A stretch of 64,000 bases of DNA from Ampullaceana balthica (Eukaryota > Mollusca > Gastropoda > Lymnaeidae). Within the stretch, counting starts at the first letter, position 1. Each line of letters starts with the position of its first letter. The DNA lies in assembly GCA_944989445.1 (NCBI GenBank), contig CALYLW010000437.1, positions 372,001 through 436,000 on the forward strand, read 5' to 3'. Below the pieces are notes generated by a model. It searched no databases, had not been told where the DNA came from, and worked only from the letters and a program-made list of their open reading frames with translations. Of this stretch, positions 1 through 15,600 are shown in pieces. Made by a program: the position numbers and the translations under genes.

Positions 1-117
1 TCTAGTCCCACGTCGGTTGGGGTAGAGTATTTTGATCATGTGTCTCTAGTCCCCCATTTGTTGAGGTAAAGTATTTTGATCATGTGTCTCTAGTCCCACG
101 TGGGTTGGGGTAGGGTT
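1..117. repeat. 44-bp tandem repeat, 2.6 copies
   Basis: Units starting CTAGTCCC at 2, 46 and 90, period 44, cut by the window edge. Lies in CI-MPR intron 22, downstream of exon 22. Confidence 0.8.
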
Positions 118-334
118 TAGAAAATTGGGATTTTAGGTGAGACATAAAGAGCAATAACTCTGGCCCAATACAAAATACTTTACATACATTACATAGCAAA
201 CATTAAATAACACTTACCAAGTTACTTACAGTTACCAAGAAATTATTAATAGATAACAGTTTAACTTAAAGCTGATCAAATGGACAGTTACATTTGCAAC
301 TCATATTAGAGTTGAACAGAGATTTACCACATAC

Positions 335-694
335 CCTTCTTGTGCACAAGAGATCTGCAAATATTGATGATGAATTCAGAATTATTGACGACTTTCTGGT
401 AGTTGCTGTCAGGTCGAGAGAGCCGTGAGAGGTCGAAGGTGTCCTTGCCGTTCTCCACAGTGCATTCGGTCACCTGGTGCGGGGGGCACGCGGCTTTGGT
501 CGGCCACTCAAACACGTACGTGCAATCAGATCTCTCCTCTAAATACTGGGGCCCGGCATCTCCTTCCTGACTGTGGTCACAGACAAAGATTATGATGGTG
601 GATCGGTTGTACTTCTGGTGACAGTTGGACTTGCCATCAGAGTAGACTAGAGTGATCTGCCCTGACTCATACTTTGGCTGATTGTTAGGAAGTC
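335..694 (-). CDS. IGF2R: CI-MPR exon 22: end of MRH 9, start of MRH 10
   Basis: Encodes [40 protein letters not shown] and [13 protein letters not shown], ending near [11 protein letters not shown]. It carries the domain 9 quartet Arg, Glu and Tyr. Phase 1 in, phase 1 out (GTATGT). The gene continues beyond position 1. Confidence 0.94.
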
Positions 695-3600
695 CTTAAA
701 CACAAAAGACGTTTGAAATTGTTTTATCATCCATCAGTTTAACACACATTTCCTAAAGCTTCACTGGTGGTTGTATGTTGCAACGGTTAATTGTAACAAA
801 GGTATTTTAATGTTAAGCATCACCGGTGGATTTCAAAGAGCAGACAAAAAGCTTATACTATTTTACATTTAAAATTAGTTATTCAATAACAACATTGAGT
901 TGACAATTCTAATTGTTCCATATTGGTTTCCCACTGAATAAGATCCCGACCTAAGACAACTGCAAGGACCCTGCAAACTCTTGGCCTGCAGTTGTCCGTG
1001 GATGTGTGATGGGCTAAAGTTTAGACGCAGAACCAAATTTCAAGCTATCAATTTTTCAATGTAGGGGAGCATGAAAACCAAAATTGGTGGGGGCTGAAAA
1101 GAAGTCATGGGACAGGTCTGCACCACATAAACATATCTCCCTTGGTCTGCACCACATAAACATATCTCCCTTGGTCTGCACCACATAAACATATCTCCCT
1201 TGGTCTGCACCACATAAACATATCTCCCTTGGTCTGCACCACATAAACATATCTCCCTTGGTCTGCACCACATAAACATATCTCCCTTCTCTGAAATACT
1301 TTACATGAATGTTTTTACAAACTCTCAAATATTTTTAGGGTTTTAATTTTATACCAAATGAGGGAGGGGGAAAGTTTTTTTAAAAAGTGTTTTACTTTAA
1401 ATTTAAAAAAAAAGGGGGTTAAACGAACACATGCATTTATTCAAATTTCAATGATACTAAATAGTGATTCTTGTTTTTGCTGCTTACAGCATTAAAAATT
1501 AGAAACATTCAAGCCTAAACTACATGAAACAAATATACATTATAATAACTATTGATAAGAAGATGCTATAAATATTCCATTCAAATCTAGACTACTTGAA
1601 ACAAATATACATTATAATAACTATTGACTGGTAGAGTCTATAAATATACCAGTTGGGATCGGTGCAGACAGCGTGCTGCCAGATTGGCATGCTCCAGCCG
1701 ACTGGCACGGACCAACACCATTGATGAGAGGACCGCACACATTGATGGAAAAGTTGTAATTGTTTCCCTTGACAATGTAGTCTTTAGTAGTTGAGCGTAG
1801 CGTGCCGAGGTCAAACTCAAAGTTGTACAGTGGTTCTGTGACCTTACAGTCGCTACCAGTAACAACCTAGACAGAAAAAGGTGTAAAATAGATGGCTGTA
1901 TAGTGGCACTGAGATGTACACTACCAGTAACAACCTAGACAGAGAAAGGTGTAAAATAGATGGCTGTATAGTGGCACTGAGATGAATACTACCAGTAACA
2001 ACCTAGACAGAAAGGTCTAAAATAGATGGCTGTAAAGTGGCACTGAGATGAATACTACCAGTAACAACCTAGACAGAGAAAGGTGGAAAATAGATGGCTG
2101 TATAGTGGCACTGAGATGAATACTACCAGTAACAACCTAGACAGAGAAAGGTGGAAAATAGATGGCTGTATAATGGCACTAAGATTTATTATACCAGTAA
2201 CAAACAGTACAACAGAATTATAATGTGGGATGACATGACACTGACATTTCTATCAATTTAACATAAAGTATAACGTTGAATTAAAGATGTCACACAAAAT
2301 GTATATGATCCCTATGTCAATAAATAAGCTCAATACACAAATGTGATCAAAGATTTGCATTACATCAACATAAACAATGCAAATGGGAAGTCACATTCAG
2401 ATAAAATCAATTAAGCGTTAAAGACAGCTCCTGACAACAAATACAAGGACTACCAGAAGATGACATGCAATAGAGTGAAGAGACAGTCTCTGAAGAGATT
2501 CATAAGAAAAAGACTTACCTTCTGAGGACAAGCACTTGGTGTCTTCCATACAAATCTGTACTCGCAAGAGTCACTCTCTGACTCAAAAATTGGATTGTGC
2601 TAAAATGACAATAATAATGATAATTTGATAGCTTACATAGCGCAGTACCCCAGCCAACAGCCGGGCTCACAGAATTTCACATAAAAATAGTAAAACATTG
2701 GGGTGGAAAGATATCATCTAGGGCAAATATTTGCAAATTAATCAAATGTTGTAAGTTGTAAGTTGGGTGAAGTAGTGTGGAGTATCAATTTTAATAACAT
2801 TAAATGGTTGTGGGTATGTTAATAATTGTGACTAACCCAACATTACTCTTCATTTATAACAGCAGTACCTCTCATGGTATTGGTCAATAAATATGTAATC
2901 AGAGAAGACAAAAATTGAGACCCACAATGTTTCAGTGTTGACTTTCCTACAGTAATTTGGTTAAGTTTTTTCCAGCCTATGACAATGAAAAGTCCAGAAA
3001 GCATCGATGATGCTCTTTGACGTTGGGAAATCGTCATTTCAAAAAGTAGAAAAAACACATTTTAAAGAAATCAAAATATACCATCCCTGTAAATATCAAT
3101 GAGTAAGTTTTATTGCCGTTAAAAAAAGAATACTAATATTTTATTTTTTACTTCACTAAATATGGTATTGGTTAATTGAGGTTTTAACTTTCCTTAAATC
3201 AAGGTTTATTCTATATCTCAAAATACACTTCTCTGTTCACATGGCCTCGTTGACCAACTAAAGTGTCAAGTATTTAATATGTATTTAGAGATATGCGGCT
3301 GAGTAGCGAAGTCAGCAGTGCGCTCGCCTCACAAAGCTGAGGGGCGTGGGATCGGGCCCACGCATAGTCACAATATAAATGATATGCTAAGAAAGTCCTC
3401 CGCTGACCCCTGGAAGGGAATTGGGGCACCCACCAGGTATAAACAAGCCCCGAGTAAGCCCTAATGGAAACATGAGGGATCCCCTACGACCTTCGGGTTA
3501 TGGGATTTACTTACGTATTTAGAGATATTAAAACTGGTCTCATAGATAAAGTAATGGGGGTGAGACTGCAATCAGGCTTTTAAAGAGGTAAATGCATAAA

Positions 3601-6600
3601 ATAAAAACAGGGTATTAAACACACATTCTTACACCACATGGGATCAACGTTGTGTTCGCACTGACAAGCTGATTGATTGGCCACACCCACCCTTTCCTTT
3701 CCTATTTAAGCTCTTACTTTTCTCTCCTTGCTTTATCTCTACTGGACTACTTGGATTTCACCGCAGCTAAGTGTTTTTTTCTATTATTTCGTTTTATTCG
3801 TTTCATTTGTGTACTATTTGTCCGTTGAAGAAGGCTCTTTGCCGAAACGTTCGCTGTTGTGTTACGTCCTGTCAGGCCTACTAATACCCTGTTTTTATTT
3901 TATGCATTTACCTTCTCATAGATAAGCCATTTGTTTCAAGATTATCTTAAAATCCATTTTGATTAGTGGTGGTAATACTAATCCTATAAATGCTGAATGA
4001 TCATAACATAAGCTCTTTACACGTACAACTTTTTCCTGTGCAACTCAGTAAAGAGTCATTTTCTATTAAATCAAAAAATCTTAAAGATAAAACTGTTAGT
4101 TTGTTTCTATACAATACCACATACCTCTACAGGGTCACAGAAGAAAATTATTCTTGTTGACCGTAATGCTTCATTGTCCTTCCCAACGTGACACCTTTCT
4201 CCCCCTTCGTAATGGATGGTGACAGCGCTGCTTGTACTGGACACTACAGGCTCTGACTGGACATACCCCAAGCTAAAACTTTCATTCTTCTGGCCACTGG
4301 TCTGACATGCACCAACAGCTCCGCCTGGAGGGAGTTCACATGCAAGGACTTAATGCAATTTCCTTTGGTTAAAATTTTCCTTATAAATTCAACTCAATCC
4401 TGATCTTTCCCTTGGTTTAAGAATAGGTATGTGATACGGGGCGGGGCTGAACTAGTGACTGATGGCTGAACTGGTGACTCATGGCTGAACTGGTGACTCA
4501 TGGCTGAACTAGTGACTCATGGCTGAACTAGTGACTCATGGCTGAACTGGTGACTCATGGCTGAGTCAGTGATACTTGGTATAACAATGGAAGAATCTAT
4601 GGAAGCTTCAGCTTTTAAACCTGACTTTAAACAACACTTAAAAACCAAGTCTAAATATTATCTCACCAGCACAAGTCATGTCAGGGGTGGGGTTTACGGG
4701 ACGGCACACGTTGATGTGGTATCGCAGGTCCCCATGGTTGGGTCGGCTGTCAATGACGACCCAGTTGCCAGTCTCCCGTGCCAGCGGTGTCAAGTCGTAC
4801 TGTCTGCCCAGGGCATCCTGGACCACACAGCTGACCGGCTGCGGCGCACAGGCCAGGGCGGTTTTGACATGGAACTTTGTGCTCAAAGGTTCCTCACCAC
4901 TAAATAAGATTTGAGCCTGCTGGACCGATCGGTCACAGAAAAAGTTGAACACATATTTTGTGTTGGCTCCCGAGGCTGTTGAAAGAGCAAACAAATGGGA
5001 TGATTAAATTTATTAAATTCACTAATAGTTATTAGGTGCTAAAATATTTATTAGATGTGATGGTTAAAAATAAAACAATTCACAACTGAAACATAAAAAC
5101 TCCATAAATCATGAGTGTATTCAATGATTTTGTGCTAATATTTTTTTGTTAAAAATTAAAAATTTCTACATCCTTGATAATCAGCTATTGTCCAGAGGTT
5201 TTTGAATGTTAATACTTCACTTTATAAAATTATTGAATGTTTTTAAAAAAATTGTTGGTTTTTTTTGTGCTTTTTTTTTGAAGGATTATATTTTTTATTT
5301 AAAATTTAAACCCCCTAATTCTTTGATCTTTCCACACTAAAATTGTGGTGTTTAATTCTAGCTTGAAATTTAATGGATACTAATTATTAGAAATAAAAAA
5401 TTATCCCAAACCATTGCTAACATGATGTGTACAAGGTTTTTTGGACTCACAGGGACTACCTGGCATAAATCATTGAATTAAAATCAACAAATAAGAAATA
5501 ACAAATTGAATCTGACATAGAAAACTCCACTCACAGTCAGAGAGATAGATAAACTATAGCTGGATTACATTACTTAAAGTAAGAATTGAAAGTCATCTAA
5601 TAACAGCCCCAAACATTGTTTCCAGCATGGATTAGAATGACACCAAACTTACCATCTACAACATTGCCAAAGTAAGTAAGAGTGATTTCCCCTTGGCTTG
5701 TGTACTGCAGATTGGTGTTGACTTGGGCAAGAGCTGTCTGGCCATCACACACTCCCGGGCTGTTACTGTTATTTGATGATTTGCCACAAACAGAGTCTGG
5801 CAGGGCTTGGCAAAGGTTCACCTGAAATCAATGCAGGAAATTATCCGTTGTGGCAATTACAAATTAAAAGAATTATGATCAATACATGGGTACAAACCAC
5901 AACAACATGAGAAGACATTAGACCATTACATGGGCGCGCATAGACGACCACTGCCAAGGCACTGAGTAAACTAATTCCCAGATTCAAACTCATATTTAAA
6001 ACATTATTTAAAGATTGACATTATTCTGGCATTGCATTTATGGATCAAACTCATATTTAAAACATTATTTAAAGATTGACATTATTCTGGCATTGCATTT
6101 ATGGATCAAACTCATATTTAAAACATTATTTAAAGATTGACATTATTCTGGCATTGCCTTTATGGATCACCTTGAAATTTTTAGAGCCGGTAACATTAAG
6201 GACGTCATAACCACCATCTCTTGCCAGCGGCGTTAAGTTGAACACAAAGCCTGAGTTGGGATCTCTGACGGTGCAGGGCAAACTGTTCGTGTCCTGTGTC
6301 TGGACGTTGTCGATGGCACAAGCCGCCTCTGTCTCCCAAAGTATGGAATACTCACACTGGCTTATCATTAGGGGAGATGTTGGTCCTCCAACCTGTTAGA
6401 GTCAAACATTGATTTATGTTTAAATTCAGTAATACTGTTCTATGAGTTTAAATATATAACATTGGCTACCACATTTTAAACTTTATTTTAAAAGGCATTT
6501 GAAAAAAAGTAAGGTTGTAAAATATTAACAGGTCCAAGATCGGGCCTGTTTAATCTTTGCTAAATTTGTTAATTTCTAAAGTGGATTTTGAAAACAAAGG

Positions 6601-9600
6601 AAAAGTACCTCGCAACTGCTAATGGTCTTTTTTAAAACCGCTAATCGTTCCCGTCTTAATAACCTTAGATAAGATGATCTAAATATTTTGGGTGCATTTG
6701 AATAACCTTGAGGTAGGCTTCTATTTGAAATGTTTATGTTATCACACTCTTTATTATGATTATGCTTTAGTGAACATAGCGATTAGTTTAAAACTGTAAA
6801 CCATTATAATGGCTCCAACAGCAATAAAACATTTTGAATTCACCTATTTATCAAGAGTAGTAAGTGTATTGTGACCGCAACATTTGAACATTGAGAACTC
6901 ACCAGTTTACCCTTGACACAAGAGAAGTGTATTGTTGTCATGAACTTTCTGCTGATGTTGTCCTCATCCACACAGCTTTCCCCGTTGGTGTAGATGAGCT
7001 TGACCCCTTTAATTGACCTTTCTATCACAGGAGAGGTCACGGCTTGCCCCAAGTTACCATGAAACAATGTTTCCTGGACATTAAAGAAATAGATACAACA
7101 CTACTTGGCCAGACCTGGAGGTTTACATTGACTGCATTAAATGGCTTGAAAAAAGATGAATGAATTGTATTGTGAGTCAGAGGCCAACACTAAATCTAAC
7201 AACAAAATGACTCTACCCAAGAGATTAACCATATCTCAAACACTCACAAAAAACAGCAATAACTTCAATCTCAATACTAACTCTGATATCAATACTAACT
7301 CTAAACTCAATACTAACTCTGATATCAATACTAACTCTGATATCAATACTAACTCTGATATCAATACTAACTCTGATATCAATACTAACTCTAAACTCAA
7401 TACTAACTCTGATATCAATACTAACTCTAAACTCAATACTAACTCTGATATCAATACTAACTCTAAACTCAATACTAACTCTGATATCAATACTAACTCT
7501 AAACTCAATACTAACTCTGATATCAATACTAACTCTAAACTCAATACTAACTCTGATATCAATACTAACTCTAAACTCAATACTAACTCTGATATCAATA
7601 CTAACTCTAAACTCAATACTAACTCTGATATCAATACTAACTCTAAACTCAATACTAACTCTGATATCAATACTAACTCTGATATCAATACTAACTCTGA
7701 TATCAATACTAACTCTGATATCAATACTAACTCTGATATCAATACTAACTCTGATATCAATACTAACTCTGATATCAATACTAACTCTGATATCAATACT
7801 AACTCTGATATCAATACTAACTCTGATATCAATACTAACTCTGATATCAATACTAACTCTGATATCAATACTAACTCTGATATCAATACTAACTCTGATA
7901 TCAATACTAACTCTGATATCAATACTAACTCTAAATCAATACTAACTCTGATATCAATACTAACTCTAAACTCAATACTAACTCTGATATCAATACTAAC
8001 TCTGATATCAATACTAACTCTGATATCAATACTAACTCTGATATCAATACTAACTCTGATATCAATACTAACTCTAAACTCAATACTAACTCTGATATCA
8101 ATACTAACTCTGATATCAATACTAACTCTGATATCAATACTAACTCTGATATCAATACTAACTCTGATATCAATACTAACTCTAAACTCAATACTAACTC
8201 TGATATCAATACTAACTCTAAACTCAATACTAACTCTGATATCAATACTAACTCTGATATCAATACTAACTCTAAACTCAATACTAACTCTGATATCAAT
8301 ACTAACTCTAAACTCAATACTAACTCTGATATCAATACTAACTCTAAACTCAATACTAACTCTGATATCAATACTAACTCTAAACTCAATACTAACTCTG
8401 ATATCAATACTAACTCTAAACTCAATACTAACTCTGATATCAATACTAACTCTAAACTCAATACTAACTCTGATATCAATACTAACTCTAAACTCAATAC
8501 TAACTCTGATATCAATACTAACTCTAAACTCAATACTAACTCTGATATCAATACTAACTCTAAACTCAATACTAACTCTGATATCAATACTAACTCTAAA
8601 CTCAATACTAACTCTGATATCAATACTAACTCTAAACTCAATACTAACTCTGATATCAATACTAACTCTAAACTCAATACTAACTCTGATATCAATACTA
8701 ACTCTAAACTCAATACTAACTCTGATATCAATACTAACTCTAAACTCAATACTAACTCTGATATCAATACTAACTCTAAACTCAATACTAACTCTGATAT
8801 CAATACTAACTCTAAACTCAATACTAACTCTGATATCAATACTAACTCTAAACTCAATACTAACTCTGATATCAATACTAACTCTAAACTCAATACTAAC
8901 TCTGATATCAATACTAACTCTAAACTCAATACTAACTCTGATATCAATACTAACTCTAAACTCAATACTAACTCTGATATCAATACTAACTCTAAACTCA
9001 ATACTAACTCTGATATCAATACTAACTCTAAACTCAATACTAACTCTGATATCAATACTAACTCTAAACTCAATACTAACTCTGATATCAATACTAACTC
9101 TAAACTCAATACTAACTCTGATATCAATACTAACTCTAAACTCAATACTAACTCTGATATCAATACTAACTCTAAACTCAATACTAACTCTGATATCAAT
9201 ACTAACTCTGATACTCAATACTAACTCTGATATCAATACTAACTCTGATATCAATACTAACTCTGATATCAATACTAACTCTGATATCAATACTAACTCT
9301 AAACTCAATACTAACTCTGATATCAATACTAACTCTGATATCAATACTAACTCTGATATCAATACTAACTCTGATATCAATACTAACTCTGATATCAATA
9401 CTAACTCTGATATCAATACTAACTCTGATATCAATACTAACTCTGATATCAATACTAACTCTGATATCAATACTAACTCTGATATCAATACTAACTCTGA
9501 TATCAATACTAACTCTGATATCAATACTAACTCTGATATCAATACTAACTCTGATATCAATACTAACTCTGATATCAATACTAACTCTGATATCAATACT

Positions 9601-12600
9601 AACTCTGATATCAATACTAACTCTGATATCAATACTAACTCTGATATCAATACTAACTCTGATATCAATACTAACTCTGATATCAATACTAACTCTGATA
9701 TCAATACTAACTCTGATATCAATACTAACTCTGATATCAATACTAACTCTGATATCAATACTAACTCTGATATCAATACTAACTCTGATATCAATACTAA
9801 CTCTGATATCAATACTAACTCTGATATCAATACTAACTCTGATATCAATACTAACTCTGATATCAATACTAACTCTGATATCAATACTAACTCTGATATC
9901 AATACTAACTCTAAACTCAATACTAACTCTGATATCAATACTAACTCTGAAATCAATACTAACTCTGATATCAATACTAACTCTAAATCAATACTAACTC
10001 TGATATCAATACTAACTCTAAACTCAATACTAACTCTGATATCAATACTAACTCTAAACTCAATACTAACTCTGATATCAATACTAACTCTAAACTCAAT
10101 ACTAACTCTGATATCAATACTAACTCTAAACTCAATACTAACTCTGATATCAATACTAACTCTAAATCAATACTAACTCTGATATCAATACTAACTCTAA
10201 ACTCAATACTAACTCTGATATCAATACTAACTCTAAACTCAATACTAACTCTGATATCAATACTAACTCTAAACTCAATACTAACTCTGATATCAATACT
10301 AACTCTAAACTCAATACTAACTCTGATATCAATACTAACTCTAAACTCAATACTAACTCTGATATCAATACTAACTCTGATATCAATACTAACTCTGATA
10401 TCAATACTAACTCTGATATCAATACTAACTCTAAACTCAATACTAACTCTGATATCAATACTAACTCTAAACTCAATACTAACTCTGATATCAATACTAA
10501 CTCTAAACTCAATACTAACTCTGATATCAATACTAACTCTATCAATACTAACTCTGATATCAATACTAACTCTGATATCAATACTAACTCTGATATCAAT
10601 ACTAACTCTGATATCAATACTAACTCTGATATCAATACTAACTCTATATCAATACTAACTCTGATATCAATACTAACTCTGATATCAATACTAACTCTAA
10701 ACTCAATACTAACTCTGATATCAATACTAACTCTAAACTCAATACTAACTCTGATATCAATACTAACTCTAAACTCAATACTAACTCTGATATCAATACT
10801 AACTCTAAACTCAATACTAACTCTGATATCAATACTAACTCTGATATCAATACTAACTCTGATATCAATACTAACTCTGATATCAATACTAACTCTGATA
10901 TCAATACTAACTCTGATATCAATACTAACTCTGATATCAATACTAACTCTGATATCAATACTAACTCTGATATCAATACTAACTCTGATATCAATACTAA
11001 CTCTGATATCAATACTAACTCTGATATCAATACTAACTCTGATATCAATACTAACTCTGATATCAATACTAACTCTGATATCAATACTAACTCTGATATC
11101 AATACTAACTCTGATATCAATACTAACTCTGATATCAATACTAACTCTGATATCAATACTAACTCTGATATCAAATACTCAATACTAACTCTGATATCAA
11201 TACTAACTCTGATATCAATACTAACTCTGATATCAATACTAACTCTGATATCAATACTAACTCTGATATCAATACTAACTCTGATATCAATACTAACTCT
11301 GATATCAATACTAACTCTGATATCAATACTAACTCTGATATCAATACTAACTCTGATATCAATACTAACTCTGATATCAATACTAACTCTGATATCAATA
11401 CTAACTCTGATATCAATACTAACTCTGATATCAATACTAACTCTGATATCAATACTAACTCTGATATCAATACTAACTCTGATATCAATACTAACTCTGA
11501 TATCAATACTAACTCTGATATCAATACTAACTCTGATATCAATACTAACTCTGATATCAATACTAACTCTGATATCAATACTAACTCTGATATCAATACT
11601 AACTCTGATATCAATACTAACTCTGATATCAATACTAACTCTGATATCAATACTAACTCTGATATCAATACTAACTCTGATATCAATACTAACTCTAAAC
11701 TCAATACTAACTCTGATATCAATACTAACTCTAAACTCAATACTAACTCTGATATCAATACTAACTCTGATATCAATACTAACTCTAAACTCAATACTAA
11801 CTCTGATATCAATACTAACTCTGATATCAATACTAACTCTGATATCAATACTAACTCTGATATCAATACTAACTCTGATATCAATACTAACTCTGATATC
11901 AATACTAACTCTAAACTCAATATAACTCTGATATCAATACTAACTCTGATATCAATACTAACTCTAAATCAATACTAACTCTAAATCAATACTAACTCTG
12001 ATATCAATACTAACTCTAAATCAATACTAACTCTGATATCAATACTAACTCTGATATCAATACTAACTCTGATATCAATACTAACTCTGATATCAATACT
12101 AACTCTGATATCAATACTAACTCTGATATCAATACTAACTCTAAACTCAATACTAACTCTGATATCAATACTAACTCTAAACTCAATACTAACTCTGATA
12201 TCAATACTAACTCTGAAATCAATACTAACTCTGATATCAATACTAACTCTGATATCAATACTAACTCTGATATCAATACTAACTCTGATATCAATACTAA
12301 CTCTGATATCAATACTAACTCTGATATCAATACTAACTCTGATATCAATACTAACTCTGATATCAATACTAACTCTGATATCAATACTAACTCTGATATC
12401 AATACTAACTCTGATATCAATACTAACTCTGATATCAATACTAACTCTGATATCAATACTAACTCTGATATCAATACTAACTCTGATATCAATACTAACT
12501 CTGATATCAATACTAACTCTAAACTCAATACTAACTCTGATATCAATACTAACTCTGATATCAATACTAACTCTGATATCAATACTAACTCTAAACTCAA

Positions 12601-15600
12601 TACTAACTCTGATATCAATACTAACTCTGATATCAATACTAACTCTGATATCAATACTAACTCTGATATCAATACTAACTCTGATATCAATACTAACTCT
12701 GATATCAATACTAACTCTGATATCAATACTAACTCTGATATCAATACTAACTCTGAAATCAATACTAACTCTGATATCAATACTAACTCTGATATCAATA
12801 CTAACTCTGATATCAATACTAACTCTGATATCAATACTAACTCTGATATCAATACTAACTCTGATATCAATACTAACTCTGATATCAATACTAACTCTGA
12901 TATCAATACTAACTCTGATATCAATACTAACTCTGATATCAATACTAACTCTGATATCAATACTAACTCTAAACTCAATACTAACTCTGATATCAATACT
13001 AACTCTGATATCAATACTAACTCTGATATCAATACTAACTCTGATATCAATACTAACTCTGATATCAATACTAACTCTGATATCAATACTAACTCTGATA
13101 TCAATACTAACTCTGATATCAATACTAACTCTAAATCAATACTAACTCTGATATCAATACTAACTCTGATATCAATACTAACTCTGATATCAATACTAAC
13201 TCTGATATCAATACTAACTCTGATATCAATACTAACTCTGAAATCAATACTAACTCTGATATCAATACTAACTCTGATATCAATACTAACTCTAAATCAA
13301 TACTAACTCTGATATCAATACTAACTCTGATATCAATACTAACTCTGAATCAATACTAACTCTGATATCAATACTAACTCTGATATCAATACTAACTCTG
13401 ATATCAATACTAACTCTGATATCAATACTAACTCTGATATCAATACTAACTCTGATATCAATACTAACTCTAAACTCAATACTAACTCTGATATCAATAC
13501 TAACTCTAAATCAATACTAACTCTGATATCAATACTAACTCTGAAATCAATACTAACTCTGATATCAATACTAACTCTGATATCAATACTAACTCTGATA
13601 TCAATACTAACTCTGATATCAATAACTCTAATCAATAACTCTGATATCAATACTAACTCTGATATCAATACTAACTCTAAACTCAATACTAACTCTGATA
13701 TCAATACTAACTCTGATATCAATACTAACTCTGATATCAATACTAACTCTGATATCAATACTAACTCTGATATCAATACTAACTCTGATATCAATACTAA
13801 CTCTGATATCAATACTAACTCTAAACTCAATACTAACTCTGATATCAATACTAACTCTAAACTCAATACTAACTCTGATATCAATACTAACTCTAAACTC
13901 AATACTAACTCTGATATCAATACTAACTCTGATATCAAATAACTCTACAATACTAACTCTGATATCAATACTAACTCTGATATCAATACTAACTCTGATA
14001 TCAATACTAACTCTGATATCAATACTAACTCTGATATCAATACTAACTCTGATATCAATACTAACTCTGATATCAATACTAACTCTGATATCAATACTAA
14101 CTCTGATATCAATACTAACTCTGATATCAATACTAACTCTGATATCAATACTAACTCTGATATCAATACTAACTCTATACTCAATACTAACTCTGATATC
14201 AATACTAACTCTAAACTCAATACTAACTCTGATATCAATACTAACTCTAAACTCAATACTAACTCTGATATCAATACTAACTCTGATATCAATACTAACT
14301 CTGATATCAATACTAACTCTGATATCAATACTAACTCTGATATCAATACTAACTCTGATATCAATACTAACTCTGATATCAATACTAACTCTGATATCAA
14401 TACTAACTCTGATATCAATACTAACTCTGATATCAATACTAACTCTGATATCAATACTAACTCTGATATCAATACTAACTCTGATATCAATACTAACTCT
14501 GATATCAATACTAACTCTGATATCAATACTAACTCTGATATCAATACTAACTCTAACTCTGATATCAATACTAACTCTGATATCAATACTAACTCTGATA
14601 TCAATACTAACTCTGATATCAATACTAACTCTGATATCAATACTAACTCTGATATCAATACTAACTCTGATATCAATACTAACTCTGATATCAATACTAA
14701 CTCTGATATCAATACTAACTCTGATATCAATACTAACTCTGATATCAATACTAACTCTGATATCAATACTAACTCTGATATCAATACTAACTCTGATATC
14801 AATACTAACTCTGATATCAATACTAACTCTGATATCAATACTAACTCTGATATCAATACTAACTCTGATATCAATACTAACTCTGATATCAATACTAACT
14901 CTGATATCAATACTAACTCTGATATCAATACTAACTCTGATATCAATACTAACTCTGATATCAATACTAACTCTGATATCAATACTAACTCTGATATCAA
15001 TACTAACTCTGATATCAATACTAACTCTGATATCAATACTAACTCTGATATCAATACTAACTCTGATATCAATACTAACTCTGATATCAATACTAACTCT
15101 GATATCAATACTAACTCTGATATCAATACTAAATACTAAACTCTGATATCAATACTAACTCTGATATCAATACTAACTCTGATATCAATACTAACTCTAA
15201 ATCAATACTAACTCTGATATCAATACTAACTCTAAATCAATACTAACTCTGATATCAATACTAACTCTGATATCAATACTAACTCTGATATCAATACTAA
15301 CTCTGAAAACTCAATACTAACTCTGATATCAATACTAACTCTGATATCAATACTAACTCTAAATCAATACTAACTCTGATATCAATACTAACTCTAAACT
15401 CAATACTAACTCTGATATCAATACTAACTCTGATATCAATACTAACTCTGATATCAATACTAACTCTGATATCAATACTAACTCTGATATCAATACTAAC
15501 TCTGATATCAATACTAACTCTGATATCAATACTAACTCTGATATCAATACTAACTCTGATATCAATACTAACTCTGATATCAATACTAACTCTGATATCA

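Larger units (their letters stand above)
2600..4124 (-). other. CI-MPR intron 19
   Basis: Holds the SINE and the foldback element. 2600-3280 and 3926-4124 contain nothing I recognise. Confidence 0.75.

Noticed and set aside
1040..1328. Two overlapping minus-strand frames with Cys/Met-rich repeats
   Set aside because: Both come from the six-copy 29-bp repeat in an intron; different frames of the same DNA.
3295..3370. Functional tRNA gene
   Set aside because: Only A- and B-box-like parts are present, the arms do not close into a cloverleaf, and flanking 14-bp duplications identify a SINE.
4557..4914. Plus-strand open frames
   Set aside because: Antisense shadows of CI-MPR exon 18, which shows clear MRH conservation on the minus strand.
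7156..10176. 1,006-codon plus-strand open frame of NTNSDI repeats
   Set aside because: Entirely the 18-bp satellite, whose stop-free monomer length is a multiple of 3; the same DNA is open in other frames and both strands, and it lies inside an intron of CI-MPR.
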